A DNA stretch of 64,000 nucleotides from Dissophora ornata. Taxonomy: Eukaryota; Mortierellomycota; Mortierellomycetes; Mortierellales; Mortierellaceae. The stretch covers positions 1-64,000 of the forward strand of contig MU616586.1 in the NCBI GenBank assembly GCA_025201705.1, read 5' to 3'. Positions within the stretch are counted from its first letter, which is position 1. Each line of letters opens with the position of its first letter. The notes beneath the pieces are model-generated. The model saw only the letters and a program-made list of their open reading frames with translations, ran no database searches and was not told the DNA's origin. Positions 30,184-41,239 of the stretch are shown one piece after another. Both the position numbers and the translations under genes were made by a program.

Positions 30184-32813
30184 TCAGTCTATTGGTTCTT
30201 CTTTGATGTAGACCTCCATGGGCTCCTCCTTGACTGGTGCTAGTGGCATCGGCTCGTCCGCGCGCATCGATGCTGCAGAAGATGATGCTCGTGAGGCTGC
30301 TTGGGCTCCCCGGAAGAGTTGGTCCTTGGCGTCATAAATACGCCGAGTCTTCATAACACCTCCTTGCGCATTGACTCGACTGGATCGAACCTGATGAAGG
30401 GGTCTCCTGCTACTACCCTGGGACGATGACGAGGAGGACGAGGCCGATCCGGCGTTTGCTGTGGAAACAGGCGTCGCCGCAGCTCCTGCAACCTTGGACG
30501 GCGCCAAGCTCGTCGTCGAGTTGTCAAAGACACCAACAGGCATCAGCGGGAATCGGATCACTTGCTCATGGTCACCCAGTCCTTTACCGCTGACAACACG
30601 CGAGGAGGTCACCTCCACGTCCAAGCGAAGATACCTCTGTTCCGAGTCGCTCTCACTGGGATTCGAGTTGGGCATCCAGGGTGGCAGTTGGCTCTTTTCA
30701 TCTGTCGCAGTAGAGCCCATAACACCATCGAGTGGCGAGATAAAAGACAGACGAGGACGGCGGATTTCACCATTTGTAGCCTGAGCTGGACCAGCAGCCT
30801 TGGACACGCCAGAAGACCGGAGCGAATACAACAGGTTTGAGCAGTAAAGCCAGGCATCACGATCGGGCTCGTTTATCTCCTGGGCGGTGTCTGGGCGAGC
30901 CCACGACAAGTGCTCGTGACCTTGGGCCACGAATCCAACGCTCTTGGTAGCTTCATCAGCGGCGACTGGGAGGGTCTCGTTGATGATATCCTTCTCGATA
31001 ACGGTGCCGGATGTGGTTGATGTAGCGGAAGTTCCGAGTGGGGTCTTCTGCGGGATGCTGACAGGATGATGTCCCAACCAGGTCTGAAGTGCGCGATTGT
31101 CAGAAAAGACGACCAAATCAGTCATGTTGTGCAGATTCTGCTTCATGGTTGTGGTGTCGCGCACCTGTCCTGAAATCGTGGGATTCTTTGTGTACGAGTC
31201 AAGAGCTCTACCAACGATGCTAACATTCATTAACGCGTCAATCAGGGTCTTATGTTAGCTCTGTGCTGACCATAACCAAATGCACTAGTTCGTAAGTAGT
31301 GTGGATGATTTCTCACTTTGAACCAATTCTAGGACGATCCATAGACCCTCCCACCATAAGAGTCTCCAGCTTGCCACCCGGCAAGTTGAACAGCGCAAAC
31401 GAGAAGAGAATGATCTACAAGAAAATACGGGTAGAAAGGATATCCATCAGCTTCAATCACAGATTTGTCAGAATCACTCTCGGTAAATCTGCAGGTTGAT
31501 ATAAGACATACCATGAAAACAACTCCTGTGGCCTTGGAGTTCAATCCACGCTCTGTATCGGCAGTGCGAATGTTGCGTTCCAAGTCCATGTCCATGCGGA
31601 AGGCATCTGATTGTGGACGATGAGTGAGGACACTAATCTGACGATGAAGACGCTCGCACTCTTTGCGGGCAGAATCACGCTCCTCGCGTGCAGTGTCGCG
31701 TTCCACAGTTAGGATCTTGACATTCTCTTCGAGCTCTGAGAGGTGCTCCGTCAGCTCTTGGTTCGTGCTCTTCAACAAATCAGTATGGGTCTCCAGCAAG
31801 TTGATGTGCTCACGCTTGCGCTTGCGAGAGAGAAGGGCAGCAGCACGATTCTTGATCAGGCGCTCTTGTCGCTTTGCCTGCGCACTCATGGCGGCTTCCG
31901 ACTGCGGTTTCTGTTCGGGAATCAAGGTTGACTTGACGAGAACAGGATTGGATCGAGCGACATTGGGCGTTAGCGCCGGCACAATTGAAGGCCGTCGGAC
32001 GGCTGTTCCTCCAGTTGCTCCTGATACAGGTGGCGTTGAGATGACGCGTGGCGAGAGTGGGGGCGATTGCTTGATAAAGGCGTCGTGCACTGAAGTTGGG
32101 GGCGACGGTGGTGTCGGCTGAGGAGCCAATGGCGCCAGAGGCGCCAGGGGCATCAAAGGCTTCAGCGGGGCCAGGGGCGCCAATGTGGCGGGCTGTGGCG
32201 GCGCAATCTGCTTTTTGGCTCTCTTAGTCTTCTTCTCCGCCTTGTGAGACGAAGCAGGTGAAGGCGGCGCGTTGGGCGCCGATCCATAACTCCGCTTCCC
32301 AGTAGCTGTCCCAGGGGCAGGACTGTTGAGTGCTCCAGCTGAGAAGGCGGTAATAGCTGAAGGCTGGAGCAGAGAAGCGTCGAGGATCGGCCATGCGCCA
32401 GGCTGCTGTTGCTGCTGTTGTGGCTGTTGCTGAGTGAGATCTGTCAGGATGGGGAAGGATGACGCTGGCGGTGTAAGATCTGAATAAACATACTGCCAAT
32501 AATCAAGAGGGCTGTTGTCTAGAGGCACATCGGAGCCCGATCCTTCATCACACGAGTCCATGTTACTATTATGAGGCGAGCCCGAGGATTCTGAGAAGGT
32601 GCCAACAGAGGTCGGTGGAGAGGGCGGGTGAAGCAGATCCTGGTACTTGATGGTGCTATCTCCCGGCAGAGCGTCGAAGAATTGATTCGAGTCGAAGGTC
32701 GTGGCATTGGTGGTTTGGGATTCGAGAAAGTCGGTCGTGAAAAAGGATAGGATTGAGTCATCCTCGGGCGAGGCATGTGTGGGGCCATCGTTGATGCTGC
32801 TGTTGCTTGTCAT
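30184..32813 (-). CDS. bZIP transcription factor with a predicted transmembrane segment (ATF6/CREB3-like)
   Basis: Exons 32813-31512, 31414-31317 and 31219-30184 encode 811 aa. The N-terminal ~300 residues are Ser/Pro/Gln-rich and acidic, as in activation domains. The bZIP (about 308-385) has the basic-region core NRAAALLSRKRKR followed by leucine-heptad sequence. About 45 residues further on, the exon 1-exon 2 junction creates a hydrophobic run (about residues 430-445, GVVFMIILFSFALFNLPGG). A ~365-residue C-terminal part follows, with three N-glycosylation sequons (NMT, NET, NST). This order matches ATF6/CREB3/OASIS: cytosolic bZIP, one membrane span, luminal tail released by regulated proteolysis under ER stress. 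Against this, the extreme C-terminus carries two SUMO-type motifs (VKEE, IKEE), usually cytosolic or nuclear. The bZIP is certain; membrane anchoring is inference. Confidence 0.88.
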
Positions 32814-33186
32814 TGTTGGTAAGCCGTTGTCGGGTTTGCAATGGATAGGGAAGAAGGGAAAGAGAAGACGCCAAGAGACGAGAGGTGTCGTATGGTCGAC
32901 GACGTGCTTTGGCGATCTCTCTTTTCTCTTCTCGGTCCTTTACGCCTTTGTATGCTACGCTTCAGTTGGAGACAAACCAAAGCAGGGGGTCAAGAAAACC
33001 AAAAAAAAAGGATCTCTGGCTCGGGCGCAGGATTGAAGAGATTGGTAAAGGGAGGTGATATATGATGCAAATACAAAAAGGGGCAGCGATCGCAAGGAGT
33101 GAGAATAGAGCACTGGTGCAGCGACTATCACTCTTGCTTGTGCGTTCGGCGATAAGCAAGGAGCGAGGAGGTTCTTTGAATTGATT

Positions 33187-33219
33187 GGGGGGGGAGGGGG
33201 GGGAAGGAAGGGGCTGGGG
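33187..33219 (+). promoter_or_regulatory. G-rich tract with quadruplex potential, upstream of the bZIP gene
   Basis: Two G8 runs separated by one A, then shorter GG, GGGG and GGGG runs: four or more G-runs within 33 bases. It lies about 375 bases upstream of the bZIP start codon; the bZIP sense strand carries the C-rich complement. Confidence 0.5.
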
Positions 33220-33575
33220 AATAATCAAGAGAGATGGAGGCAATGCGAAGATTAATCCGCGATGGGAACAAGAACAAGAGGATGCCCTGCCTATTGTCAA
33301 CAATGGCACATGAATGGAAGTGGAGCAGCCTCTGTAATTGAATGTGGCACTACTCCAGAGATTCCATGGGCTTCTCTTTCACCCCATCCAAAAGCCTACG
33401 GGACCACGCCGACCTTTTGTTTTGGCGTGCTTCCCATTAATCTCAAGAATCCCAGAGGAGCGGCATCAAACGATCATTCAAATACGCTATGCACGGGATG
33501 GAAGGGATACCGACGGGACAGACGGCACAGGTAGATCGCAATCGGATAGTCTAATAGGGTGATCGGCGATGGGCC

Positions 33576-33615
33576 ATGGATGATGGACGATGGATGATGG
33601 ATGATGGATGGATGG
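33576..33615. repeat. GATGGAT/GATGATG minisatellite
   Basis: Imperfect tandem copies of GATGGAT(GAT) over about 40 bases between the bZIP upstream region and the gene-poor stretch. Confidence 0.85.
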
Positions 33616-35209
33616 TCTAGCAGCAACCATGCTGTTCATGCTTCATACTGTCATTCCGGATAGTATGATAGTGTGGATTGCCATCAATAATCGCAAGATA
33701 TCAGTCTGTTGTTGTTCTTGCGTCTCTGCTCTTGATGGTGCCACGTAGTCGGTGTTTATTCAACAAACTGCAATTATTTGCTCTCCAGCCCATGCATGCT
33801 CCCTGGGCGCATGTTTTATTACTTGTGCTCTCAATCGTGCCAAAGTGACTAATCTTGAAAGTCGACGGCGCCATGTCCTTGTTTTTCCCATAGCCATGGT
33901 GTCTGAAGTGTGGAGTGGCAGACAGGAACCGAGGGCGAAGGCGAACAGTGCACGAAGAAAACGAAAGCATGTGAAGGATAGGGCCGCCTGTCTAACATAT
34001 ACAATACACATCATGGCACACTCATTGTGTTCTGCTTGAAGGACAGGGGGCACAGAATGTATCATATCGACTTTGCAAGCCATCCACCTCCGGTGCCCCT
34101 TGTTGGAGTCTAGGTGACCAATTTCTCCTAGTACCTCCATTTCGTCGATGCCGAGTTCGCATACAACCACGCCAAGTCCACATCCACTGGCCTCAATCCA
34201 TTTGAGATACTTCATGGCTTTAATCCGTTCCAACCAAGACACCTCCAACTATCTACAATATGCCTGTGCCTGCCAGCCATCAAACGCGACATCAGACTAC
34301 ATAAGATCATATTCGCCAGGCACAAAAGTCATGACTGAGATAAATAACAGCGACCCTGTGTACTACTGTTTACTTCAACTTGCTTACATCGCAACAAAGG
34401 GGCGAGGTCTCCTCTGACTTCTTCGAGAGCAGCGGCAATCTAAGATAGGTGAAGTTCAGAATCAGGGTCAAGGTCTGTGCTCTGGATAGTTGTTCTAAAT
34501 GGGAGCCTAAGTCGGTAGGAGGATGATAGCCTAGAGTTTCTCCAGGGGGTTCTTAGGACAGGTCTTTTCCCGCGATTTTGTGGGGGCAAGACAGCGCCTT
34601 GATTTCACGCTCGTGGCAGTAAAAAGCAACTGACACTGTCCCTGCTTGGCTTTTCACGAATACGACCGGATTTGGTAGTAATGGGCCCACTTATATAGGC
34701 TGCTTCAAGCTCCATCGACTGTGGAAAGGGCGTTTCGGTCATGTGGTAGGGCGTCCAAATGTTCGCGGTCGATAGTTGTTGCTCTACATACAGGGGTTGT
34801 CACGGAAGCGCTGCGGCAAAGCAGGTTTGAGGCCATCGCGGGAACCTCGAATCGCAGGCTCAGAAACATCACTTGTGCGGACGCGAAGAACGCTGGAGTG
34901 TTAGAGTACCAGACGTGACTTGCGAAAAGGAGCCAGCTTGTCGCATTTCTGAAATCCTAAGCGCGCAATGGTAGCCTGCTTGGGACCATACCAGATCCCG
35001 CCACTAGCGTAAAGAATTCCTTGCTATCATAACATCGCAGTACAGCGGAAAGGAGGGGGCTGCAAACAGGCATTCAATGTTTTCTGTTTCCCGAGCATTG
35101 TAGTAGTCCTCCAGCAAGAGGACCCACAGGGGACTTTGTCGAAAGAGCTGTTAGAGAAGTTGTCCAGCTGGATCTTCTCAAAGATGTTGCATCCATTGAA
35201 GTTATTTCA

Positions 35210-35248
35210 TTCTACCCCTATACCATATATTCTACCCTACACCATATA
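35210..35248. repeat. Two-copy tandem repeat of a 19-20 bp unit
   Basis: TTCTACCCCTATACCATATA is followed directly by TTCTACCCTACACCATATA, then a third partial start (TTCT). A local duplication of unknown meaning in otherwise non-coding DNA. Confidence 0.85.
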
Positions 35249-36522
35249 TTCTCAACCGCAAGCTCACCGACATTCCTCCACGACATGATCCTCTAGAAGC
35301 AAGAGCCCGCTCTTCTCGGGACCATTTCCCCGCTGCTGAAGATTCTCTGCAACTAGCCCACTTGTCAGTAGCACTAACAAACACCAAGGCGGTCATTTCA
35401 AATGCACGCCACCTAGTGCCGGCATGACACCGAACTATGACAATGAAAGCCGAGATAGCGCCTACCTGACTTCCATGACCATGAATAGGACTTAAACACG
35501 TCGATGGATGATGTGTGTTCGGACTGAGAATCGCCGATCTGCATTCCTGAATAAGACGCACAAGACAAAGCACTCGGCATAGTGACACCGTGACTTGTTC
35601 CCGGTGCTAAAAGAAAAACTGTCCCGACTTCGACTTCGGCTGAGACACGTCGTCCCGTGCTCTTGGGACCATCCGGAAGCCGTATCTGAGACAGACACCA
35701 GATAAATCGGCAATGCTGTGGTGGGTGGTCACATCGATCGATATTTCTGGGGCTGTTGTCTCATTATTATTCATAGTTGCACCTGTTGATCAGATCCATG
35801 GCTGCCGAAGTCAACCTGCCACATGACATATAGTTCAGACCACTGGGATTGCTGCTTACGAAGTTCCAGCTGCAGGTATTGGAACCCGTGGAGCTGGTCA
35901 CATTTTAGTGCAATAATTATAACCCGATCTGGTTATCTTGTTCCCAGCAAACTGCATGTACTTTAGCATTTTACTTGGACCGCAGGATAGTTCAAATCCC
36001 GACATGCTGCATATTACGAAAGCCTTGCTGGTTGTTTCGATGAAGAACCACGCATGTTCAAGCACCCCAGCACCCCGATCAGAAACAGTGGCTTTTTACG
36101 CCGAGAACCTTGGCCTCATCAAAAGTGAACTATACGGGAGACAACTGCGCTGTGGGGTGAGAAGATTGGGAATAGCTCTTTGGAGAAACAAACAAACCGA
36201 ACCGTGATAAGGAGCGGATAAAAGAAAACAAAGCGATCTTTTACAGTTACAGCAAGGTTTGGGGTTTTTTATTAGGCAAAGATTTTATAGGTGGCGAAAA
36301 GGCGTAAATTACAACAGGATTTTTTATATAGTATGTAATATAATGGACTAGGATAAGTTGGTGGGTAGTGATCGCATTATTCAGCCGGGGATCTGAAAGA
36401 AAGTTGCAGTACAAGCAACCCTGTGCACTTTCTTTGTAACTGGCTCACTCGACTATCGGCTAAATGTTTTCCTCACGGATGTATTCATCCACTGTGGGGA
36501 ATGCGTAGGACGTCCCGGGCTT

Positions 36523-37371
36523 TTAGTCCGAGTGGGCGTGGGACAAGGGTCCAACGGGCAGGCGGACGAACGTGTGCTTGTTGGTGTAGAGACCGGCAGC
36601 AGCGTTGTACCAGGCGAGCAAGGCGGTAATGATACCGAGGGCACCTCCAATCTTGGTGGGGTAGTTACCAGCTTCCATGTGCGCGAAGTGACCAGCGGAC
36701 AAGAAAAGGAAGGTCAGGGTCAAGACGAAGAACATAGCAGACAGGGTCACAGTTGAGCGAAGGGTCGCGATCCAGAGCATGAACGTGAAGATGCCCCAGG
36801 AGAGCAAGAAGATGCCGAGAGCGTTGTCGAGAGCGTGGGCGTCGGCGGTGGCGTAGCTGGGGACGATTCCGAAGCCGGGGATGAGAATGGCGGCATAGGA
36901 CAACCAGAAAGCACCATACGAACTAAACGAATGTAATAAGATATGATATCGTCAATCAAACTGATCGGTTTACATGACAAATCGGAGATAGCTGATGAAG
37001 AAACACTTACGTGAAGGCGGTTGCTCCGAAGTTGTTACCGACCTTGAACTCCCACATACCGGCCAAGATCTGGGAAAGACCTCCGTAGAAGACTGCCAAA
37101 CCAGTGACAACCTCAACAGGGCCGCCCGAGGGGACACCAGCGCCGACGTTGAAGAGCGAAAGCACGACTAGTTACATGAAAAATAGCGCAATCGTGTTAG
37201 AAGGTCTGCAAAGGAGACAGGAGGAATGATTCTATGACATAAGAGGCGAAGAGCACTTTCGAACGTACAGGTGGTGAGGGCAAAAGCCGAGAGACCCAGT
37301 GGGCCAGGGTTGATGATCACTGGCTCGACCTCAGTGTGGGTCACAATGGTGCGCTTGAATTCCTCAGCCAT
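36523..37371 (-). CDS. Ato/Fun34/YaaH-family acetate transporter
   Basis: Exons 37371-37269, 37167-37011 and 36922-36523 encode 219 aa, the usual size of the family, with about six hydrophobic segments. The family signature NPGPLGLSAFALTT starts at residue 21, followed by FNVGAGVPS, YGGLSQILAGMWEF and GATAFTSYGAFW. Yeast relatives (Ady2/Ato1, Ato2, Ato3) and Yarrowia Gpr1 sit in the plasma membrane and handle acetate or ammonium, usually repressed by glucose. The C-terminus LPVGPLSHAHSD is short and polar. Intron positions are supported by frame and canonical GT/AG ends. Which solute it carries cannot be read from sequence. Confidence 0.93.
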
Positions 37372-40300
37372 AATGAATTCTGTTGTTATTAGGGATAAAG
37401 AGAGAGAGAGGGAGAGAGGGGGGAGGGTTGTGCTTTGAAGAAGTGGAACACGAGGGTTGGAGAGAGTTGCCTTGAGGAGTTCGAGGTTGAGAGGAAAAGA
37501 AAAGAGGAAAGGCGGGGTAGATGACACCTTTTATAAATCAATGAAGCAGAGGTGGATGGAGTGGACAGACATGCAAAAGGCGGTGGGAGCACAAGAAAAA
37601 ACACCGAGGAGGGGAACATGAGGACATCCCCTGGATCCATGAACAAACAAGCTGGCTGGAGGAGGTGCGCTCACTCAGGGACTAGGGCCTTTTTTTTTTT
37701 TTTTGGGCCGGTGTCGCCTTGCACAGGGTGAGCAAAAAAAAAGTGTTCAGTACAGACTACTAACTAAACTATGACCTGGAACTTGTCGAGCTGTGTGGAA
37801 CGCAAGCGGATTGAATTGGTCACTATTGTTGGTCATTTTCCAGCTCTTCAGTCCAAATCGTTTCTTATTTTGGCTCTTGTGCATCACACCAGCAACAGGC
37901 CATTGCACGGATGCAATATATCTCTTTTGGACGGGTTAGCGTTAACCCGCATACGTGTATGCACAACACCTTGGTCTTCAACGCAAAAATAGCCTGTAGG
38001 GGAATACAGAATACATTCAAACATCCCAAAACCTGCCGCACGAATGCCCTTCGGGGCACTGCCCCCTGGTGCAGGGAGAAAAGCAGGGATGCAGGGATAG
38101 ACAGGTGAAAGACAAGTTGCGTGGAGTCAAAAATAGAACGTGTGGCATTGCTCTGGATCAGACGGAGCCTCACCCTGGTGCCTTGGTTAATCACCTAAGG
38201 TACGAATGCCGGGAAAAGCCCAGAACGCATCAGCAGATCCCGAGTCGTGAGCATGCCTTCTTTTTTTTTTTTTGCCCTGCAGGTATTGTAATCATCACCG
38301 GTATCATAATCTTCATCAGAAAAAAATCCTCCCGTCCTGCTCAATACCTCCGGGTCGACTTTCCATCAAGATGTAAAACGAAAGCCATTGAAATTGGACA
38401 ACGGGGTAAAATGTATCAAGGCCGAGAACGTGAATGAAGAGGCGAACCATCATTGCCACGCTCAAACGCGGAGCTGCTTCTAGACGTCCTCCAGTATGAG
38501 AATACATATCGAACAGTAGCAACGGACAGTAAGACCAACAGCGAGGCGGCAAATATGCACAATGTTTATTTCAATCTCCTCCTGCCGTTACCCTCAGCCC
38601 ACAAAACGCACCGCCGTGAACAATGCAATTCTGAGCAGGTTCTGTTAGACTATTTGTTGCATGCGGAGTGGTTTTCCACCTAGAAAAAACACATGAATGA
38701 GAGCCATGTACATACCATTTTGGAAAGGACAATTTTGTGCTGTTGGACGTGCTTTGAGTTGCTACTGTGTGCAACAAACAAACACAAACAATTCAGCAAA
38801 GCAAACACTCGGATTCCCCTTCTCATCCCATGTGCTATTGCAACTTACCGCCAGAGGAAGGGGAAGGGGAAGGGACCGAGAACAATGACGAGACAGCTGC
38901 GAGCCTTTATCTACTCGCAGTATGCTGCTATCTAGCCCTCAACTTTGGGGCACACCTGGGCATTCTATCGACCTCCATGACCCCGGTGTCTTTCATGAAA
39001 AAATAGCCGCATCTAGCCGCAGCGTGGTGATGCCAGTCTAGACTTCACTGAATTGTTGGATGACTCGCCTCCTCCCTGACACAACTATGAGCTCGCTTTA
39101 TTGTAATTATTGTTGTCCTTGCTACCCCCCGACCACCACCCCCTGAACAAAGTCAGCTCAAAAAAGAGCAGCCTACCAGTATCAACAATTCACCGACGTA
39201 TGCAAATCCAGAACATCGGATGAGAATGAATGCGAGGGGCATTAGGATACAAATTATCAATCGCTTTGATCCACGTTGGGTTATGTGGTGTTTAGCTAGA
39301 ATGATTTCTCAAAGTTGGTGTCCGCATTTCCAGACTTCCATGACCACCATTTCCACCAAAAAAACGTGTCGATTGTTGGTGTTCAAACTACGAAAGACGT
39401 ACAAAGTTGACGAATGCAGCATATCGAAACTTTCATTGCAATAACCTTTTTTTTTTTGTTCTGCATGAGAGCTCCTCTCCCTCCATGCCGTTGGGGGGGA
39501 GTGGAGAAGGGTGGGGCAAAGAGCTTGTCATGAGGGCAAATGTTTTGTCTGCGCCATCCTGCTTTCGGACAGGGATCAAACAAAAAAGGTGTTATTGTAC
39601 ATATACCAAGGCTACCCCCTCCCCAAAATGAGCATTTTCGCTAAGCCTTATTAATGTGACCCGATGTTTGTGATGTTTGTGATGTTTGTTGTGTGGGACC
39701 AATATGTCTTGAAATTGGGCGCAAACAGGGTACACATCATCGCGATATGAACAAATATAGCGGGGGGTTTTTTTTGTTTTGTTTGACCAACCTGTGGAGA
39801 AAGAGAAAGATTGCCGAGATCCTTGAAGATAGTGAGTGAATGAAAAAGCTCTTGCTTTGTAAACACAATTGCGGAAGGTTTACATGGCGTCGTCTGTGGG
39901 CTTCTTTCCCCTTCCGTTATTGTCTCAGTGTGGGGTCCTTGAATCTGCGCATCTGTCCCAATCATTAAACGCGTGAGTGAAGAGACCAATCGCAGAGAGT
40001 TATCGTGTGTGTGAGAGAACAAGGAAAGCATGAAATCAACGGGAAGTCTTTGCCGGATCTCTGAACCTTTGAACAACTTCGGTCCGTGGAAGGTAGCCTT
40101 GTACATACTGCTTTGTACATGTACTACTAAGCTGGAACCTGCGTCTGTCTTACAGATCCGGCGCATCACCGTGCATCGTTATCTCCTTGTACTATGCATC
40201 TCATTATCCCCATACCCCATCGCCTTTCTAGAATCACCTTTTGAACATTATTTCTTCAAGGTTTGATCATAGGACACACGATCACCGGTCCACAACTTTG

Positions 40301-41239
40301 TTCGCAGATCATAGGAACATGGGGTGGAGAAGAAGAGGACTAGAAAGCGAGGAACGGAAGAAAGAATGAAAAACGGAAAAACGAACTTTATTTACATAAG
40401 GATCGCCGCGTAATCGTTTATAGACTTCCGGATGTATTTTCCCGTCAGTAAAAACCTGACCACGGGGACAGATGAGTGCACACAGGAAAAAGCCACGCAG
40501 TAAAAACGTTTAGGATATGTATTTTAGCGAAGTTTTGCCACCAATGCTCCCAGTTAGATGTCGTAGACTACCTGCAACCCCTACTTTTCATTTGGGTTTA
40601 CTACGCGTAGGCTACACATCCACCACATGCATCTTAATCGTGTTTCTTTTTTGCGACCAGCCAATAGCCATTGCTTCCACGTTCACACTGCATTCCGATT
40701 CTTGTTCGTGTTTTTCCTACTGCTTAATGCATTTGGCCCCGTGGATAGAAACCGGGATTCGCTGGGTGCCGTAATACTCTGCAATAATCTTGTCACTTTT
40801 TTACAAGATGCAATGCGAGCGCTTCCTTCATTTCGCCATTCATCTTTGGTCGTTAAGCCTTGTCTAAGACTGCCTTTGATCATCACACTCTCCTTTTTGT
40901 CTTTCGTTCACTTCTACGGCAAATTTTCTTTCCCATAGGATATATCGCAAAACGGAGACAGAGTGTTGGTCAAACGAAGGGGCTCGGAGTCCAACAATGC
41001 GAATGCAAGATATGACATTTCCATATCACATTATATCCTGTGCGTCTGCTTACTTCGTCTTCTTCCACAAAGGCCTCTCTCTCTCTCTCTCTCTCTCTCT
41101 CCTTTTCTCTCTCTCTCTCTCTCTCCTTTTCTCTCTCTCTCTCTGCATGCATATCCTTCTGTTTGTTTCTTTAAATTCCTTCCCATTACTTATTCTACTC
41201 GTTGTTGTAATTTCGTATTCGCCCTGAGCTCTATCAAAC
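37372..41239. other. Long gene-poor intergenic region between two divergent transporter genes
   Basis: About 3.9 kb upstream of both the acetate transporter (minus) and the MFS permease (plus). Features seen: GA/CT-rich sequence right upstream of the acetate transporter (about 37395-37440), a three-copy ATGTTTGTG tandem (39664-39690), and the CT microsatellite before the MFS gene. Reading frames here are short, overlap on both strands and show no domain. No tRNA or transposon end was recognised. Confidence 0.55.
41072..41144. repeat. Interrupted CT microsatellite just upstream of the MFS gene
   Basis: Three blocks of (CT)n separated by CTTTTCT, a higher-order repeat of about 24-28 bases. It ends about 95 bases before the ATG, so it lies in the promoter or 5' UTR, where CT tracts are common in fungi. 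Confidence 0.9.

Larger units (their letters stand above)
32814..36522. other. Gene-poor region upstream of the bZIP gene
   Basis: About 3.7 kb with no gene that I can support. It contains a G-rich tract (33187-33219), a GATG-type minisatellite (33576-33615) and a 19-20 bp tandem duplication (35210-35248). An open frame on the minus strand at 33760-34248 (162 codons, no ATG at its 5' end; first ATG about codon 12) has protein-like composition in its first half (motif LERIKAMKYLKWIEASG) but no recognised domain; it may be a relic. The last 300 bases are the 3' flank of the acetate transporter. Confidence 0.55.
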
